64,000 nt of DNA from Micavibrio aeruginosavorus ARL-13 (GCF_000226315.1 NC_016026.1:992001-1056000); one strand, 5' to 3'. Counted from the first letter of the stretch, positions 1-9,900 are shown. Numbers and translations: made by a program. The notes: generated by a model not told the origin, from the letters alone.

Positions 1-1
1 C

Positions 2-1267
2 TTGAAAAACGGCAGCACGAACATCATGGGTGCGCTGTATCGTGGTCTGGTTTGGACGGGTATTCTGTCGGTCATCATGATCGCAGTTCTGTTCTTCAAA
101 TCCGGTTTGGTACAGGACGTGGCGATGGCCAACGGCGAAACCATGACGGTGATGAACCTGTTCTGGTGCGTTCTGACTGGTCTGGGCGTTACGGGCTTGC
201 TGGTGTGGATTACTGAATACTACACCTCCACCGCGTTCCGTCCGGTTCGTTCGGTTGCCAAGGCGTCGGAAACGGGCCATGGCACGAACGTGATCCAAGG
301 TCTGGCCGTATCGATGGAAGCCACCGCTCTGCCGGTGATTGTCATCTGCCTGGGCATCTGGGTTGCGTTCCACTTTGCTGGCCTATTTGGTATTTCCATT
401 GCTGCGACCACCATGCTGTCTCTGGCTGGTATGATCGTTGCGCTGGATGCCTATGGTCCGGTCACGGATAACGCTGGCGGTATCGCGGAAATGTCCAAAT
501 TACCGGACAACGTTCGCGTGACGACGGATGCGTTGGATGCCGTTGGTAACACGACGAAAGCCGTGACCAAGGGTTATGCCATCGGTTCCGCTGGTCTGGC
601 TGCTCTGGTGCTGTTCGCTGCCTATACGGAAGAGATCAAGCACTACCTGCCGGATCTGGCTGGCATCACCTTCCCGCTGCAAGACCCGTATGTTGTGATT
701 GGTCTGTTCATCGGTGGTTTGTTGCCGTACCTGTTCGGTGCCATGTCGATGACTGCTGTTGGCCGTGCGGCCGGTAGCGTTGTTGTCGAAGTGCGTCGTC
801 AGTTCCGCGAAATCGCCGGTATCATGGAAGGCACAGGCAAGCCGGAATATGGCCGCGCCGTTGACCTGTTGACCAAAGCCGCGATCAAGGAAATGATGGT
901 TCCGTCGTTGCTGCCGATTTTGGCTCCGGTTGTTCTGTTCGTTGTTGTGTACTTGATCAGCGGCGATCTGACCCCGGCGTTCCAATCGCTCGGTGCCATG
1001 CTGATGGGTACGATCGTGACCGGTCTGTTCGTTGCAATCTCGATGACCTCGGGTGGCGGCGCATGGGACAACGCGAAGAAGTTCATCGAAGAAGGCAACT
1101 ACGGTGGTAAAGGTTCCGAGGCTCATAAAGCCGCTGTAACCGGCGACACCGTTGGCGATCCGTACAAGGATACAGCCGGCCCGGCGGTGAACCCGCTGAT
1201 CAAAATCGCGAACATCGTGGCCATTCTGCTGGTCGCCATTGTTGCGAAATTTGTGACTGGCGTATAA
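2..1267 (+). CDS. hppA: Membrane-bound proton-translocating pyrophosphatase, C-terminal part (5' end outside window)
   Basis: Integral membrane enzyme that couples hydrolysis of pyrophosphate to proton export. About 421 C-terminal residues of a protein normally near 700 residues are present; the reading frame is open to the window edge, so the true start and the DNVGDNVGD active-site segment lie upstream. Visible family signatures are [16 protein letters not shown] and the C-terminal [15 protein letters not shown] block, separated by several hydrophobic helices. The segment [14 protein letters not shown] carries Lys where potassium-dependent enzymes carry Ala, which by family knowledge indicates a K+-independent H+ pump of the Rhodospirillum rubrum type. 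A strong terminator follows 20 bases after the stop. Identification is firm; ion specificity is inferred from the motif. Confidence 0.97.
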   Translation: MKNGSTNIMGALYRGLVWTGILSVIMIAVLFFKSGLVQDVAMANGETMTVMNLFWCVLTGLGVTGLLVWITEYYTSTAFRPVRSVAKASETGHGTNVIQGLAVSMEATALPVIVICLGIWVAFHFAGLFGISIAATTMLSLAGMIVALDAYGPVTDNAGGIAEMSKLPDNVRVTTDALDAVGNTTKAVTKGYAIGSAGLAALVLFAAYTEEIKHYLPDLAGITFPLQDPYVVIGLFIGGLLPYLFGAMSMTAVGRAAGSVVVEVRRQFREIAGIMEGTGKPEYGRAVDLLTKAAIKEMMVPSLLPILAPVVLFVVVYLISGDLTPAFQSLGAMLMGTIVTGLFVAISMTSGGGAWDNAKKFIEEGNYGGKGSEAHKAAVTGDTVGDPYKDTAGPAVNPLIKIANIVAILLVAIVAKFVTGV

Positions 1268-1287
1268 TAAGCCTCAGAAATCAACGA

Positions 1288-1316
1288 AAAAGCCCCCGGG
1301 AACGGGGGCTTTTTTA
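1288..1316 (+). terminator. Rho-independent terminator after hppA
   Basis: Eight-base-pair GC-rich stem (1291-1298 with 1303-1310), GGAA loop and a run of T follow the hppA stop codon directly. Confidence 0.93.
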
Positions 1317-1333
1317 TTGTCCTTCCTTCAGTT

Positions 1334-1485
1334 CCCTCTCCCCATGGGAGAGGGTTAGGGTGAGGGGGTACAATAGGTGTGAGTATGCGCGGTGCTTCAT
1401 CCTGAAAAATGCGATCCCCTCACCCCGCTGCGGCTAAGGGCGTTGCCCTAAGCCTGCGCAACCCTCTCCCTTTGGGAGAGGGGGA
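1334..1485. repeat. REP-like inverted repeat pair with a nested hairpin
   Basis: Two inverted copies of a CCCTCTCC-N-GGGAGAGGG palindrome with a GGTGAGGGG tail: 1334-1366 in one direction and 1416-1485 in the other. The second copy carries an extra palindromic insert (about 1427-1459) between its CCCCTCACCCC tail and its core. The same family recurs at 37331-37428. It fills most of the gap between hppA and the methyltransferase gene. Confidence 0.85.
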
Positions 1486-1541
1486 GTAAAGGGGAAGGGG
1501 AAAGTTTCCGCTTTTGGGGTTTTTCCTGTATAACCCCGGCC

Positions 1542-2957
1542 ATGAGCACGAATATGAGCACGAACACACAGACATACGACATCAAAATCGACTCCCTTGG
1601 CGCGCAGGGGGATGGCGTTGGCACGCTTCCCGATGGGCGACGGGCGTTTGTATCCGGGACACTGGCCGGGGAAACCGTGCGGGCACGGGTGCAGGACGAA
1701 AAGCCCGATGGCGTGTTTTGTGCTGTTGTCGAGGTTTTAGAGCCTGCGGCCAATCGTATGGCCGCGCCATGCCCGCATTATGACCGCTGTGGCGGGTGCG
1801 CGATCCAGCATATGGATGATGCCAGCTATTCCAATTTTAAAATGGATGCCGTCCGTCGGGCGTTGGACCAGCACGGGCTGGAACCGGAAACGATGGATGG
1901 CCCGTTTATCAGCGCACCGGGCACACGCCGTCGTGCGACCATGGCCATGTATCGGTCTGGTCAACGTGTGTTGATCGGGTTCAATGAACGGCGCAGCCGG
2001 TCGATTGTTGATCTGCAAACCTGCCTGGTTTTGAAACCGCGCCTTGTTGCGCTGGTGCCCGCGCTTCGCGCTTTGGGTCTGACCTTGCTGGAATCCGGTC
2101 ATGGCATGGATATCACGATGATGAGCGGCGATGGCGATGCCGTTGATCTGGTCTTCCGCCCATGGAAAAAAACGCAGAATAAGCACGCGCAGAAAAACCG
2201 CCAGGCCCGGAATAGAAAAGAACCCAAGCTGAAACAAAAGCAGATTGATGGGCCGAGCCTCGCCATTCTGGAGGCGTTGTATGATTTCGCCAACGAACAC
2301 GATATTGCCCGCATCCGCTGGCAGGACGGATTCGATAAGCCCGATGATCTGACACCCGTGGCGGATCGTGCGCCCTTTACCGTGACGTTGGGCGGCCACA
2401 TGGTGCGCCCATCACCCGGTGCGTTTTTGCAGGCGACCGAAGATGGTCAGGCCGCATTGACCGAAGTGGTTTTGTCTGGTGTTGGTGACGCGCGGAACAT
2501 TGTCGATCTGTATGCCGGGTGTGGCACATTCGCTTTGGCCTTGTTGCGCGATAAACGTCATGTAACGGCGGTAGAGGGCTGGCGTCCGGCCATTGATGCA
2601 TTGTCACGCGCGGCATCCGAATTGGGCGGCGTTTTGGATACAGCGCATCGCGATTTGGTTGATGACCCGCTGAACGCCAAGGAACTAAAAGATTTTGATG
2701 CCGTTGTCATTGATCCACCACGCGTGGGGGCCAAGGATCAGATGCGTGAAATCGCCAACGCCAATGTGCGTACGGTGGTGAGTGTATCGTGCAATCCGGC
2801 GACCTTCGCGCGGGATGGTGCGATTTTAAAAGATGCCGGATTTAAACTGACGCATCTGCGCGTGGTGGACCAGTTTTTGTGGTCCACGCATGTTGAATTG
2901 GTGGGGGTGTTCGTGAATCAGAACTACGTCACGCCGCCGCGGCTGAACCGGGGTTAA
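1542..2957 (+). CDS. 23S rRNA (uracil-5-)-methyltransferase, TrmA/RlmD family
   Basis: SAM-dependent RNA methyltransferase that makes 5-methyluridine in rRNA. Residues 1-70 form a TRAM-like RNA-binding domain. A CPHYDRCGGCAIQH segment near residue 77 supplies cysteines for a 4Fe-4S cluster. DLYAGCGTF is the SAM motif, DPPRVGA the NPPR-like motif, and the cysteine in VSCNPATFARD is the covalent catalyst. The protein is 471 residues, slightly long for the family because of a Lys/Arg-rich insert at residues about 206-236. The start is ambiguous: the first 12 bases are repeated, giving in-frame ATGs at 1542 and 1554. The 3' end overlaps convergent bamE by 4 bases. The exact target uridine (RlmC- or RlmD-like) cannot be told. 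Confidence 0.9.
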   Translation: MSTNMSTNTQTYDIKIDSLGAQGDGVGTLPDGRRAFVSGTLAGETVRARVQDEKPDGVFCAVVEVLEPAANRMAAPCPHYDRCGGCAIQHMDDASYSNFKMDAVRRALDQHGLEPETMDGPFISAPGTRRRATMAMYRSGQRVLIGFNERRSRSIVDLQTCLVLKPRLVALVPALRALGLTLLESGHGMDITMMSGDGDAVDLVFRPWKKTQNKHAQKNRQARNRKEPKLKQKQIDGPSLAILEALYDFANEHDIARIRWQDGFDKPDDLTPVADRAPFTVTLGGHMVRPSPGAFLQATEDGQAALTEVVLSGVGDARNIVDLYAGCGTFALALLRDKRHVTAVEGWRPAIDALSRAASELGGVLDTAHRDLVDDPLNAKELKDFDAVVIDPPRVGAKDQMREIANANVRTVVSVSCNPATFARDGAILKDAGFKLTHLRVVDQFLWSTHVELVGVFVNQNYVTPPRLNRG

Positions 2958-3427
2958 TTACCCGTTGCTTGCGATCCGGCGCTGTTAAACCGGCCCAAAT
3001 TGCCCATCATCTGTTGCAGGGCGGTCATCTCGTTGCCGGATGTCTGGGTTTTTTCGCGAACATACGGGATGTTCTGGCGGTTCGGGTCAACGTTGTTGAC
3101 GGTTTGTGCCACGCCCATGTCGTCAAATTCGACCACGACGATTTTTTCCTCAATCACTTCGGGATCAAGAATGCCGCGTTTTTCCGTTTTCTGACCCAGA
3201 TAGTACCAGGTGTTCGGGTCAAATGTGCCTTCCGTGGTCGGGGACCCCAGCAGGCGCATTACGTCGCTGCGGGTGTGGACGCCGGGTTGTACTTCGGCCA
3301 GGCGGTAATCCTCGACAATGTTGCCGCGCACCGCCACGGTTGGCGTGCAGCCAGCGGCCAGAATCCCTGTAAAAACAAGGGCCAAGGCGGACAGGGCAAG
3401 GAAGCGGTTCGGTGTCGTTTTTTTCAT
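2954..3427 (-). CDS. bamE: Outer-membrane assembly lipoprotein, BamE/SmpA/OmlA family
   Basis: Small lipoprotein of the BAM complex that folds beta-barrel proteins into the outer membrane. A lipoprotein signal peptide ends in LAAGC, so the mature protein starts at that cysteine. The following VAEVQPGVHTRSDVMRLLGSP-type segment and the later GTFDPNTWYYLG are typical of SmpA/OmlA. I chose the ATG at 3427, preceded by GGATGAAG; an ATG at 3436 is equally in frame, and the longer open frame upstream runs into the promoter region shared with the divergent chaperone gene. The C-terminal extension after the fold (residues about 120-157) is polar and low in complexity. Confidence 0.88.
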   Translation of the reverse strand: MKKTTPNRFLALSALALVFTGILAAGCTPTVAVRGNIVEDYRLAEVQPGVHTRSDVMRLLGSPTTEGTFDPNTWYYLGQKTEKRGILDPEVIEEKIVVVEFDDMGVAQTVNNVDPNRQNIPYVREKTQTSGNEMTALQQMMGNLGRFNSAGSQATGN

Positions 3428-3501
3428 GGTCTTCATCCCAACGGATGTTATATAAATATGTGAACAGACTTGATTTATAATGGTTAAAGGGATCGGATAC
3501 A

Positions 3502-4098
3502 ATGTTCTCATGGTTCAGAAAGCAACCCAGTCCACAACGCCAGACGGCGGAACGCCTCTATACCGGGGTGGTTGTGCGGTCGCGGAATCCCTTTTTCTAT
3601 GAACGCTTTGGCGTGCCGGACACGGTCGATGGCCGGTTTGACATGATCCTTTTGCATAGTTTCTGCGTTATCAATGCCCTGAATAAACAGGGGCAGGGTG
3701 GCCGTGAACTGGCCCAGGCGCTGTACGATGTCATGTTCGTGGATATGGACCGTTCGGTCCGTGAAATGGGCGTGGGCGATTTGAGCGTGGGCAAACATGT
3801 CCGCCGGATGATGAAGGCCTTTAATGGCCGTATGCATGCCTATCAGGCGGGTATTGATAACGCCTCGCTGGATGATGCGCTGATGCGCAATCTCTATGGC
3901 ACGGTGACGGGAACGGTTGATCCGACCAATCTGGCCATTATGGGCGATTATATCCGTAATCAGGTTGCCGCCCTGAACACCATGAACCCGGATCGTTTGA
4001 TGCAGGGGGACATTGAATGGGCCCCTGTACCGGGTGCGGGCATTAAACAACGCGCACCGATTGTCGAGCCGCAAAAAACGGATCAGGCCGTCGCCTGA
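3502..4098 (+). CDS. Ubiquinol-cytochrome c chaperone (CBP3-like)
   Basis: Assembly factor of the cytochrome bc1 complex, homologous to yeast Cbp3, 198 residues. The central block with FYERFGVPDTVDGRFDM, LYDVMFVDMDRSVREMGVGD and SVGKHVRRMMKAFNGR is characteristic of the family. It is divergent from bamE and 25 bases upstream of yceD, an arrangement common in alphaproteobacteria. A bc1 complex is therefore expected elsewhere in the genome. Confidence 0.9.
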   Translation: MFSWFRKQPSPQRQTAERLYTGVVVRSRNPFFYERFGVPDTVDGRFDMILLHSFCVINALNKQGQGGRELAQALYDVMFVDMDRSVREMGVGDLSVGKHVRRMMKAFNGRMHAYQAGIDNASLDDALMRNLYGTVTGTVDPTNLAIMGDYIRNQVAALNTMNPDRLMQGDIEWAPVPGAGIKQRAPIVEPQKTDQAVA

Positions 4099-4123
4099 TC
4101 ATCCCAATACGGAGTTAGAGTAA

Positions 4124-4753
4124 ATGAAAAAACGCAGTACGGCGCAAGCCGAACAGCCGGGCTGGTCTTTTGTCGTTGATACGGATGCGATTGGTTTGGG
4201 CCCCGTGCATTATTCGATTGAAGCCACGGAAAAGGATCGCGCCGCCTTGGCCGAACGTATGGATATTCCCGCGATTGGTGCGTTGAGCGCCGAGATCGAT
4301 ATTACACGCTCCAGCCATAACAAGGCCGTGGTGCATGTTCAGGGCACATTGAAGGCTGACGTGACGCAGGAATGCGTCGTATCCCACGCCCCAATCCATT
4401 CCCACATTCTGGAGGATTTTGAGGCCTGGTACGCCGACCGTGAGAAATATATCTCCCTCGATAAAGCCCGCCATGAACGCCAGGGGCGTAGCGTGGACGC
4501 CGAAATCCAGATGATGGAAGAGCGCGAAGACCCGGAGCCGATGGTGAATGGCAAAATCGATCTGGGCGATCTGGTAGGACAGTATCTGTCCCTCGGCCTG
4601 GACCCGTATCCCCAGCTGGAAGGGGCGGTGCCCGACAAAATCCCGGGTGTGACCGTGGTGCCGGAGGGGGCCGTGGTCGAATCGCCCCTGCGCCGCAACC
4701 CGTTCGAGGCTCTGAAAAAGCTGAAAGGGCGGGATACGGACGAGGGGAAATAG
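4124..4753 (+). CDS. yceD: DUF177/YceD family protein
   Basis: Member of the YceD (DUF177) family, which in bacteria and chloroplasts is needed for 23S rRNA accumulation and is usually encoded just before rpmF, as here. The 209-residue protein has the family's central cysteine segment QECVVSHAPI and the acidic DLGDLVGQYLSLGLDPYP block near the C-terminus. The second zinc-type cysteine pair seen in some homologues is not apparent. It lies 25 bases downstream of the bc1 chaperone gene and probably shares its transcript. Confidence 0.87.
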   Translation: MKKRSTAQAEQPGWSFVVDTDAIGLGPVHYSIEATEKDRAALAERMDIPAIGALSAEIDITRSSHNKAVVHVQGTLKADVTQECVVSHAPIHSHILEDFEAWYADREKYISLDKARHERQGRSVDAEIQMMEEREDPEPMVNGKIDLGDLVGQYLSLGLDPYPQLEGAVPDKIPGVTVVPEGAVVESPLRRNPFEALKKLKGRDTDEGK

Positions 4754-4915
4754 GAAAATCCCCGGAAGGGCGCGGTTATGTAAATAATTAAGGGCTATTC
4801 GAGCCTCAACCGTGATCTTCCGATTGTTTTTGCTTGCAGGTGCCGGGATTTTCCAGTATTCAACGGACCTCGAATAACCGAGATCTCAGAATTTACCCAA
4901 GTTGAGGGGTTTAAA

Positions 4916-5095
4916 ATGGCAGTTCCTAAGAAAAAAACCAGCCCGTCCAAGCGCGGCATGCGTCGTTCTCACCACGCGCTGACCACCACCAACTGGGTGG
5001 AAGATGCGACGTCGGGTGAGCCGAAGCGCCGTCACCACATCGACCTGAAGTCCGGTACGTATAAGGGCAAACAGGTTATCGATCCGCGCGGTTAA
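4916..5095 (+). CDS. rpmF: 50S ribosomal protein L32
   Basis: A 59-residue protein beginning [20 protein letters not shown], the standard L32 start in alphaproteobacteria, and ending in an [10 protein letters not shown]...VIDPRG tail. A GAGGGG ribosome site precedes the ATG by about 7 bases. It sits between yceD and plsX, the usual place, and is followed by a terminator at 5149-5174. Confidence 0.96.
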   Translation: MAVPKKKTSPSKRGMRRSHHALTTTNWVEDATSGEPKRRHHIDLKSGTYKGKQVIDPRG

Positions 5096-5148
5096 TTCCG
5101 TCTGGTTTCGGTGACGAAACAATCCTTTATATCAAAGGGATAAAGATA

Positions 5149-5174
5149 ACGGGGGGCTTTTACTCCCCGTTTTT
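5149..5174 (+). terminator. Terminator between rpmF and plsX
   Basis: Inverted repeat ACGGGG / CCCCGT with a 10-base loop, followed by a T run. It would end much of the rpmF transcript before plsX. Confidence 0.75.
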
Positions 5175-5224
5175 CGCGTCTATGATCTGCGCTGATTAGA
5201 GTTTCCAACAAAAGGATGGATGGC

Positions 5225-6283
5225 GTGTCCACCAGACAAACCATTGCTCTCGATGCCATGGGTGGGGATTTCGGTCCCGATGTTGTTATTCCGGCGGCCG
5301 AGCTGGCCCGCGCGGATTTGCCCGGCGTACACTTCGCCATCTTCGGTGATGAACGCCGCATCAATCCGGTTTTGAGCCGCTATCCCGAACTGTGCCGCGT
5401 GTGCACGGTGCACCACACCGAAAAAATGATCGCGAATGATGAAAAACCGTCCGCCGCTGTGCGATCCGGCAAGGATTCCAGCATGCGTCTGGCCATCGAA
5501 GCGGTGAAGAACGGTGATGCGGGCAGTGTTGTATCCGCGGGCAATACCGGCGCGCTGATGGCGATGTCGAAACTGATTTTAAAAAGCCTGCCGGGCATTA
5601 CGCGCCCGGCGATTGCCAGCATCTTTCCGACCATGCGGGGTAAAACGCTGGTGTTGGATCTGGGCGCGAACATTGCCTGTGATGCGGAAATTCTGGTGCA
5701 GTTTGCGGTGCTGGGGTCCGTGTATGCCCGCGTGGTGATGGGTATTGAATCGCCGACCGTTGGTATTTTGAATGTCGGGTCCGAAGATATGAAGGGCCAC
5801 GAACAGGTGCGCGGGGCCGCCGCCATTTTGTCGAATGTTCAATTCCCGGGCCGTTATTACGGTTTTGTCGAAGGGAACGATATCGCATACGGCACCGTTG
5901 ATGTTGTTGTGACCGATGGTTTTACCGGTAACGTCGCGCTGAAAGTGGCCGAAGGCGTTGCGAAGATGTCCAGCGATTACACCAAGCGTGCGTTGACATC
6001 ATCGCCATTGGCGAAATTGGGTGCGTTGCTGGCCATGCCGGCATTGAAGCGTTTGAAAAAATCCCTCGACCCGCGTTTTTATAATGGCGGCATGTTCCTG
6101 GGGTTGGATGGCGTATGCATCAAAAGTCATGGCGGCATGGATGAAATTGGTTTTGCCAATGCCATTCGCGTGGCGGCTGGTCTGGTCGAAAACGGATTTA
6201 ACCGTCGCGTCGCCTATGAAATTGAACAGCTGATGAATCAGGAAGCGTTCATTTCGTCTGTCAGTGCGCAAGCCATCTCCTGA
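5225..6283 (+). CDS. plsX: Phosphate acyltransferase PlsX
   Basis: Converts acyl-ACP and phosphate to acyl-phosphate, the acyl donor for PlsY in phospholipid synthesis; a peripheral membrane enzyme. The sequence starts with [11 protein letters not shown] and contains [10 protein letters not shown], the DLGAN segment and [10 protein letters not shown], all typical. I prefer the GTG at 5225 (AAGGA eight bases upstream) to the ATG at 5216, which directly abuts the ribosome site. The 3' end is 13 bases from the fabH start, so the two fatty-acid and lipid genes are co-transcribed. Confidence 0.95.
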   Translation: MSTRQTIALDAMGGDFGPDVVIPAAELARADLPGVHFAIFGDERRINPVLSRYPELCRVCTVHHTEKMIANDEKPSAAVRSGKDSSMRLAIEAVKNGDAGSVVSAGNTGALMAMSKLILKSLPGITRPAIASIFPTMRGKTLVLDLGANIACDAEILVQFAVLGSVYARVVMGIESPTVGILNVGSEDMKGHEQVRGAAAILSNVQFPGRYYGFVEGNDIAYGTVDVVVTDGFTGNVALKVAEGVAKMSSDYTKRALTSSPLAKLGALLAMPALKRLKKSLDPRFYNGGMFLGLDGVCIKSHGGMDEIGFANAIRVAAGLVENGFNRRVAYEIEQLMNQEAFISSVSAQAIS

Positions 6284-6296
6284 TGAAAGTGATTCA

Positions 6297-7274
6297 ATGA
6301 CTGTTCGTTCCGTAATTCGCAGCTGTGGTGCCTATCTCCCGGAACGGGTGATGACCAACGCCGATCTGGAAAAAATCGTCGATACATCCGATGAATGGAT
6401 TGTTCAACGCAGCGGTATCCGCGAACGCCATATTGCGGCCGATGGTGAAACTGCGGCCGATCTGGCCATCAAAGCCGCGCGTGAAGCGTTGATCAACGCA
6501 GAGCTCAGCGGTGCGGATATTGACGGCATTATCGTTGCCACATCCACGCCGGATACCACATTCCCCTCCGTCGCGGTCAAGGTGCAGGCGGCTTTGGGTT
6601 GTAAACATGGCCCGACATTCGATGTCCAGGCCGTATGTTCTGGCTTTCTCTATGCGCTCAGCGTGGCCGACAGTATGATGCGCACGGGCCATGCCCGCCG
6701 CATGCTGGTGATTGGGGCGGAAAAAATGTCCTCTATCCTGAACTGGGAAGACCGCACAACCTGCGTCCTGTTCGGGGACGGGGCCGGGGCCGTGGTGTTG
6801 GAAGCGCATGATGGCGGAACCGGCACGGCGGCGGATCGTGGTGTGTTGTCTACGCACCTGTATGCCGATGGCAACCATTGCGACATTTTGAAAACATCGG
6901 GCGGCGTATCCTCCACGGGGGATGCGGGCTTTATCGTTATGGAAGGGCGCGAAGTGTTCCGTCATGCCGTTGATAAAATGGCCGGGGCCGTCCGTGATGT
7001 GCTGGACAGCAACAAGGTCACGGCAGATCAAATCGATTGGCTGGTTCCACACCAGGCCAATATCCGCATTCTGGAAGGCGCGGCCAAGAAATTGGGTGTT
7101 GGCATGGACCAGGTCATTGTGACCGTGGATCGCCATGGCAACACCTCTGCCGCCTCCATCCCGCTGGCTTTGGCCGAGGGTATGGCGGATGGCCGAATCA
7201 AGCCGGGGCAGCTGGTCATGCTGGAAGCCCTCGGGGCGGGTCTGACCTGGGGGGCGGCCCTGATCCGGATGTAA
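6297..7274 (+). CDS. fabH: Beta-ketoacyl-ACP synthase III
   Basis: Condenses acetyl-CoA with malonyl-ACP to start fatty-acid synthesis. The catalytic triad is visible: Cys in [10 protein letters not shown], His in VPHQANIRI and Asn in [10 protein letters not shown]. The length of 325 residues is normal. The ATG at 6297 gives the conventional N-terminus ([15 protein letters not shown]); an upstream in-frame ATG at 6264 lies inside plsX and is unlikely. Confidence 0.96.
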   Translation: MTVRSVIRSCGAYLPERVMTNADLEKIVDTSDEWIVQRSGIRERHIAADGETAADLAIKAAREALINAELSGADIDGIIVATSTPDTTFPSVAVKVQAALGCKHGPTFDVQAVCSGFLYALSVADSMMRTGHARRMLVIGAEKMSSILNWEDRTTCVLFGDGAGAVVLEAHDGGTGTAADRGVLSTHLYADGNHCDILKTSGGVSSTGDAGFIVMEGREVFRHAVDKMAGAVRDVLDSNKVTADQIDWLVPHQANIRILEGAAKKLGVGMDQVIVTVDRHGNTSAASIPLALAEGMADGRIKPGQLVMLEALGAGLTWGAALIRM

Positions 7275-7499
7275 GATATCCACAGGCTTCCATGCCGTTC
7301 CTGCTTTATCCCCCTTGGGCCTGTTTTAGGGGTGGATGGGGGCTGATTCTGGCGGGAATCGGGCCTTTTATGACCGTAACCCTGATTTAACAAAATCCTG
7401 TTACCCTTTGAATTGAATCAGTTTTTCGCCCCAAGCCCGGTTGACGGGGGTGGGGCAGGGCTGTATCGTTGTCTTACTCCAAAAGCAAAAGAGGTTGCG

Positions 7500-7796
7500 A
7501 TGACCGGTCGTACTATTACGCGCGCAGATCTGGCGGAAGCCGTCTATGAACAAGTGGGTTTGTCCCGCAATGAATCGGCCGATCTGGTCGAGGCAGTGTT
7601 GGAAGAAATCTCCAAAAATCTCGTCGATGGCGCCAATGTGAAAATTTCTTCCTTCGGCAGCTTCTCCATTCGGGAGAAGGGCGAGCGGATTGGCCGTAAC
7701 CCGAAAACGGGTGTTGAGGTTCCAATCTTGCCGCGCAAGGTTTTGGTCTTCCGCGCTTCGCACGTGCTGAAAGATCGGATTAACAAGGGGGCATGA
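7500..7796 (+). CDS. ihfA: Integration host factor, alpha subunit
   Basis: DNA-bending histone-like protein that forms a heterodimer with IhfB. The 98-residue protein starts [22 protein letters not shown] and contains the beta-ribbon arm [18 protein letters not shown] with its intercalating proline. AAGAGGTTGCG precedes the ATG. The order plsX-fabH-ihfA-merR is conserved in alphaproteobacteria. Confidence 0.95.
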   Translation: MTGRTITRADLAEAVYEQVGLSRNESADLVEAVLEEISKNLVDGANVKISSFGSFSIREKGERIGRNPKTGVEVPILPRKVLVFRASHVLKDRINKGA

Positions 7797-7851
7797 AGCC
7801 TGCCTTGATTGGGATAACCAAGCGTATTCTTAAAACACAGGAATGATGGAC

Positions 7852-8469
7852 ATGACTGGAACCGCGCCGCAGAAAGCAGCCGATTTTAACGCCACAGCAA
7901 CTGAGGCCACCACACCGGCCCCTGTTGCGCAAACGGCAAAGGCGACCCTTGGCGGTGATGCGAAAGCATCGGCCAGCAAGGCTGCGGGCGCATTCCGGAC
8001 CATCAGCGAAGTAGCGGACGAGCTGGGCGTGCAACAACACGTCCTGCGCTTCTGGGAAACCAAGTTTACGCAAGTAAAACCGCTAAAACGCGGCGGTGGC
8101 CGTCGCTACTACCGCCCGGAAGATGTTGTGTTGCTGAAACACATTCACAATCTTCTCTATACCGAAGGCTACACGATCAAGGGCGTTCAGAAATTGCTGA
8201 AGGGCCAGGGTCGTGCCCAGATTGCGGCTGAATTGACCGGCGCAGCCGAGAAGGTCGCACCGGCGGCGAAGGTATCCGCTCCGGCGAACGAAGCCGTTCG
8301 CCCGGAAGCAAAAGTCGTTGCCCAATCCGTAGCAGCCCCCGTGGCCCAGCAAACTGTTGGCCGCCCAGTTCCGCCGATGACGGACAAACAGCGCGCCATT
8401 CTGGAAGCCATGCTGGGTGACCTGCGCGACCTGCGCGACCTGATCCGCCCAGAAGGAAAAGGCGAATAA
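7852..8469 (+). CDS. MerR-family transcriptional regulator
   Basis: Winged-helix regulator with a MerR-type DNA-binding domain ([22 protein letters not shown], then [15 protein letters not shown]) at residues about 48-115. A disordered Ala/Thr-rich N-terminal extension precedes it, and an Ala/Pro/Val-rich linker leads to a short C-terminal helix ([23 protein letters not shown]). No effector-binding cysteines are visible. The start at 7852 is set by CAGGA nine bases upstream; ATGs at 7843 and 7846 are alternatives. This MerR protein commonly follows ihfA in the group, and its target is not established. Confidence 0.88.
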   Translation: MTGTAPQKAADFNATATEATTPAPVAQTAKATLGGDAKASASKAAGAFRTISEVADELGVQQHVLRFWETKFTQVKPLKRGGGRRYYRPEDVVLLKHIHNLLYTEGYTIKGVQKLLKGQGRAQIAAELTGAAEKVAPAAKVSAPANEAVRPEAKVVAQSVAAPVAQQTVGRPVPPMTDKQRAILEAMLGDLRDLRDLIRPEGKGE

Positions 8470-8483
8470 CCTGCCAAGGGCCC

Positions 8484-8511
8484 GCAAATCCCGTATTCGG
8501 GATTTGCCTTT
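8484..8511 (+). terminator. Probable terminator after the merR gene
   Basis: Perfect 10-bp stem (8484-8493 with 8498-8507) with a TATT loop, followed only by CCTTTCC, so the T tract is weak. Confidence 0.6.
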
Positions 8512-8552
8512 CCGCCCCAATCGGGCTATAGAAATCACCTGTTTTTAAATGT

Positions 8553-8629
8553 CGGGGCGTGGCGCAGCCTGGTAGCGCACTTGCATGGGGTGCAAGGGGT
8601 CGCAAGTTCAAATCTTGTCGCCCCGACCA
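8553..8629 (+). tRNA. tRNA-Pro(GGG)
   Basis: Cloverleaf of 77 bases with encoded CCA. The acceptor stem is CGGGGCG/CGCCCCG, the D stem GCGC/GCGC, the anticodon stem CTTGC/GCAAG with loop ATGGGGT (anticodon GGG), and the T loop TTCAAAT. A terminator follows. Confidence 0.96.
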
Positions 8630-8649
8630 TTTAAAAAACAAGTATTGAG

Positions 8650-8671
8650 GGAGCCGAGTAGCTCCTTTTTT
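8650..8671 (+). terminator. Terminator after tRNA-Pro
   Basis: GGAGC/GCTCC stem with a 6-base loop and a run of T. It overlaps the stop codon of convergent lhgO. Confidence 0.8.
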
Positions 8672-9779
8672 ATTGGCTCAGTAGCCTTACGACATCTTCG
8701 GCAATCGCCATGGATGATGTCAGGCCGGGGCTTTCGATTCCATACAGATTGACCAATCCGATTATGCCATGAACGTCCGGCCCTTGAATGACAAAGTCGC
8801 CATCGGGTTGGCCGGGGCCGACCAGTTTTGGGCGAATGCCAGAATAGGATGGGATCAGTTCCCGGTTCATCACACCGGGCCAATAACGGCGGACTGATTC
8901 ACGGAAGCTGGGTTCGCGGGCCGGATCAACGGTGTAGTTGAAATTCTTGCCATCGTTTTCCAACCATTCAACATCTGGACCAAACTGGCTTTCGCCCGCA
9001 ATATTCATGGTGAAATGCGCGCCCAGTCCACCGGGCACAGGCACGGGGTAAACCAGTCGTGAGAATGGTGCTGCACCGGAAACGGAAAAGTAATTTCCCT
9101 TGGCAACATAGCGTTGTGGAATCGTGCTTTCATCAAGTCCGTTCATCGTGCGTGCAACGGATTGTGCGGATAGACCTGCCGCATTAATGACCGTTTTGGC
9201 AAGGATGGGCTCTGCATCCTGCAGCTCAATAACGATGCCATTTGCTGTTATGTTGCCGCCAATAATACCGTTGTGTAAAGCAACAAACCCGCCGTTATTT
9301 TCAATGTCGGTCTGAAATTCCTGCATCAGAATGTGGATGTCTATAATCCCGGTCGATGGGGACAGTACGCCGCCAAGACAGGCCAGTTCCGGCTCCATCG
9401 CCAAAGCTTCATCGCGTGTGAGCGGGCTTAAATCATGAACGCCGTTGGCTTTGGCTCGCGCACAAATGTTTTCGATTTTGGCAAAGTCTTCAGGTACGCA
9501 CGCGACAATCATCTTGCCGCAATTTTTATACGGCACGTGCCTGTCCTTGGCGTAGGCATAAAGAAGGTCTTTGCCCCGGACGCACAGGCGGGCCTTGTTC
9601 GACCCGGTGGGGTAGTAGATTCCAGCATGGATAACCCCTGAGTTTCTGGCGCTGGTGATCGACCCGACCATGGCCTCGGATTCGGCCACAACGACCTCCC
9701 GCCCGGCCAGGCTCAGGGCCCGGCCCACGGCCAGCCCAACCACGCCAGCACCGATAATCAGGGTGTCGATCTTTTCCAT
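8670..9779 (-). CDS. lhgO: L-2-hydroxyglutarate oxidase/dehydrogenase, FAD-dependent
   Basis: DAO-type flavoprotein that oxidises L-2-hydroxyglutarate to 2-oxoglutarate and feeds electrons to the respiratory chain. The N-terminal dinucleotide-binding motif is [19 protein letters not shown]. The [16 protein letters not shown] block and the C-terminal GIRPKL ... [16 protein letters not shown] blocks are characteristic of LhgO. The length of 369 residues is normal. It is convergent with tRNA-Pro and divergent from the polysaccharide locus, marking the left boundary of that island. Confidence 0.9.
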   Translation of the reverse strand: MEKIDTLIIGAGVVGLAVGRALSLAGREVVVAESEAMVGSITSARNSGVIHAGIYYPTGSNKARLCVRGKDLLYAYAKDRHVPYKNCGKMIVACVPEDFAKIENICARAKANGVHDLSPLTRDEALAMEPELACLGGVLSPSTGIIDIHILMQEFQTDIENNGGFVALHNGIIGGNITANGIVIELQDAEPILAKTVINAAGLSAQSVARTMNGLDESTIPQRYVAKGNYFSVSGAAPFSRLVYPVPVPGGLGAHFTMNIAGESQFGPDVEWLENDGKNFNYTVDPAREPSFRESVRRYWPGVMNRELIPSYSGIRPKLVGPGQPDGDFVIQGPDVHGIIGLVNLYGIESPGLTSSMAIAEDVVRLLSQ

Positions 9780-9885
9780 TCTCTTCCTGTCCTTTTGAGC
9801 TGACCTTAAGTGTCAGATAAAGCCTTGAAAATTCACCCACGTCAATATTTCCATAATTTGAACATGCGGAGTGGGGATGGTCTAA

Positions 9886-9900
9886 ATTCACGATGTGAAT
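9886..9900. promoter_or_regulatory. Palindrome ATTCAC-N3-GTGAAT upstream of the locus regulator
   Basis: Perfect 6+6 inverted repeat in the 206-bp divergent gap between lhgO and the winged-helix gene. Another ATTCAC lies at 9831, and GTGAAT/ATTCAC recur in the hairpin at 11161-11185. It may be an operator for the winged-helix regulator; this is inference from position and symmetry. Confidence 0.4.

Noticed and set aside
500-1126. Long open frame on the minus strand within hppA
   Set aside because: Antisense shadow of a highly conserved gene; composition is His/Gln/Arg-rich and there is no ribosome site.
6294-7283. 329-codon minus-strand frame opposite fabH
   Set aside because: Shadow of fabH with its conserved motifs on the plus strand; no plausible protein family.
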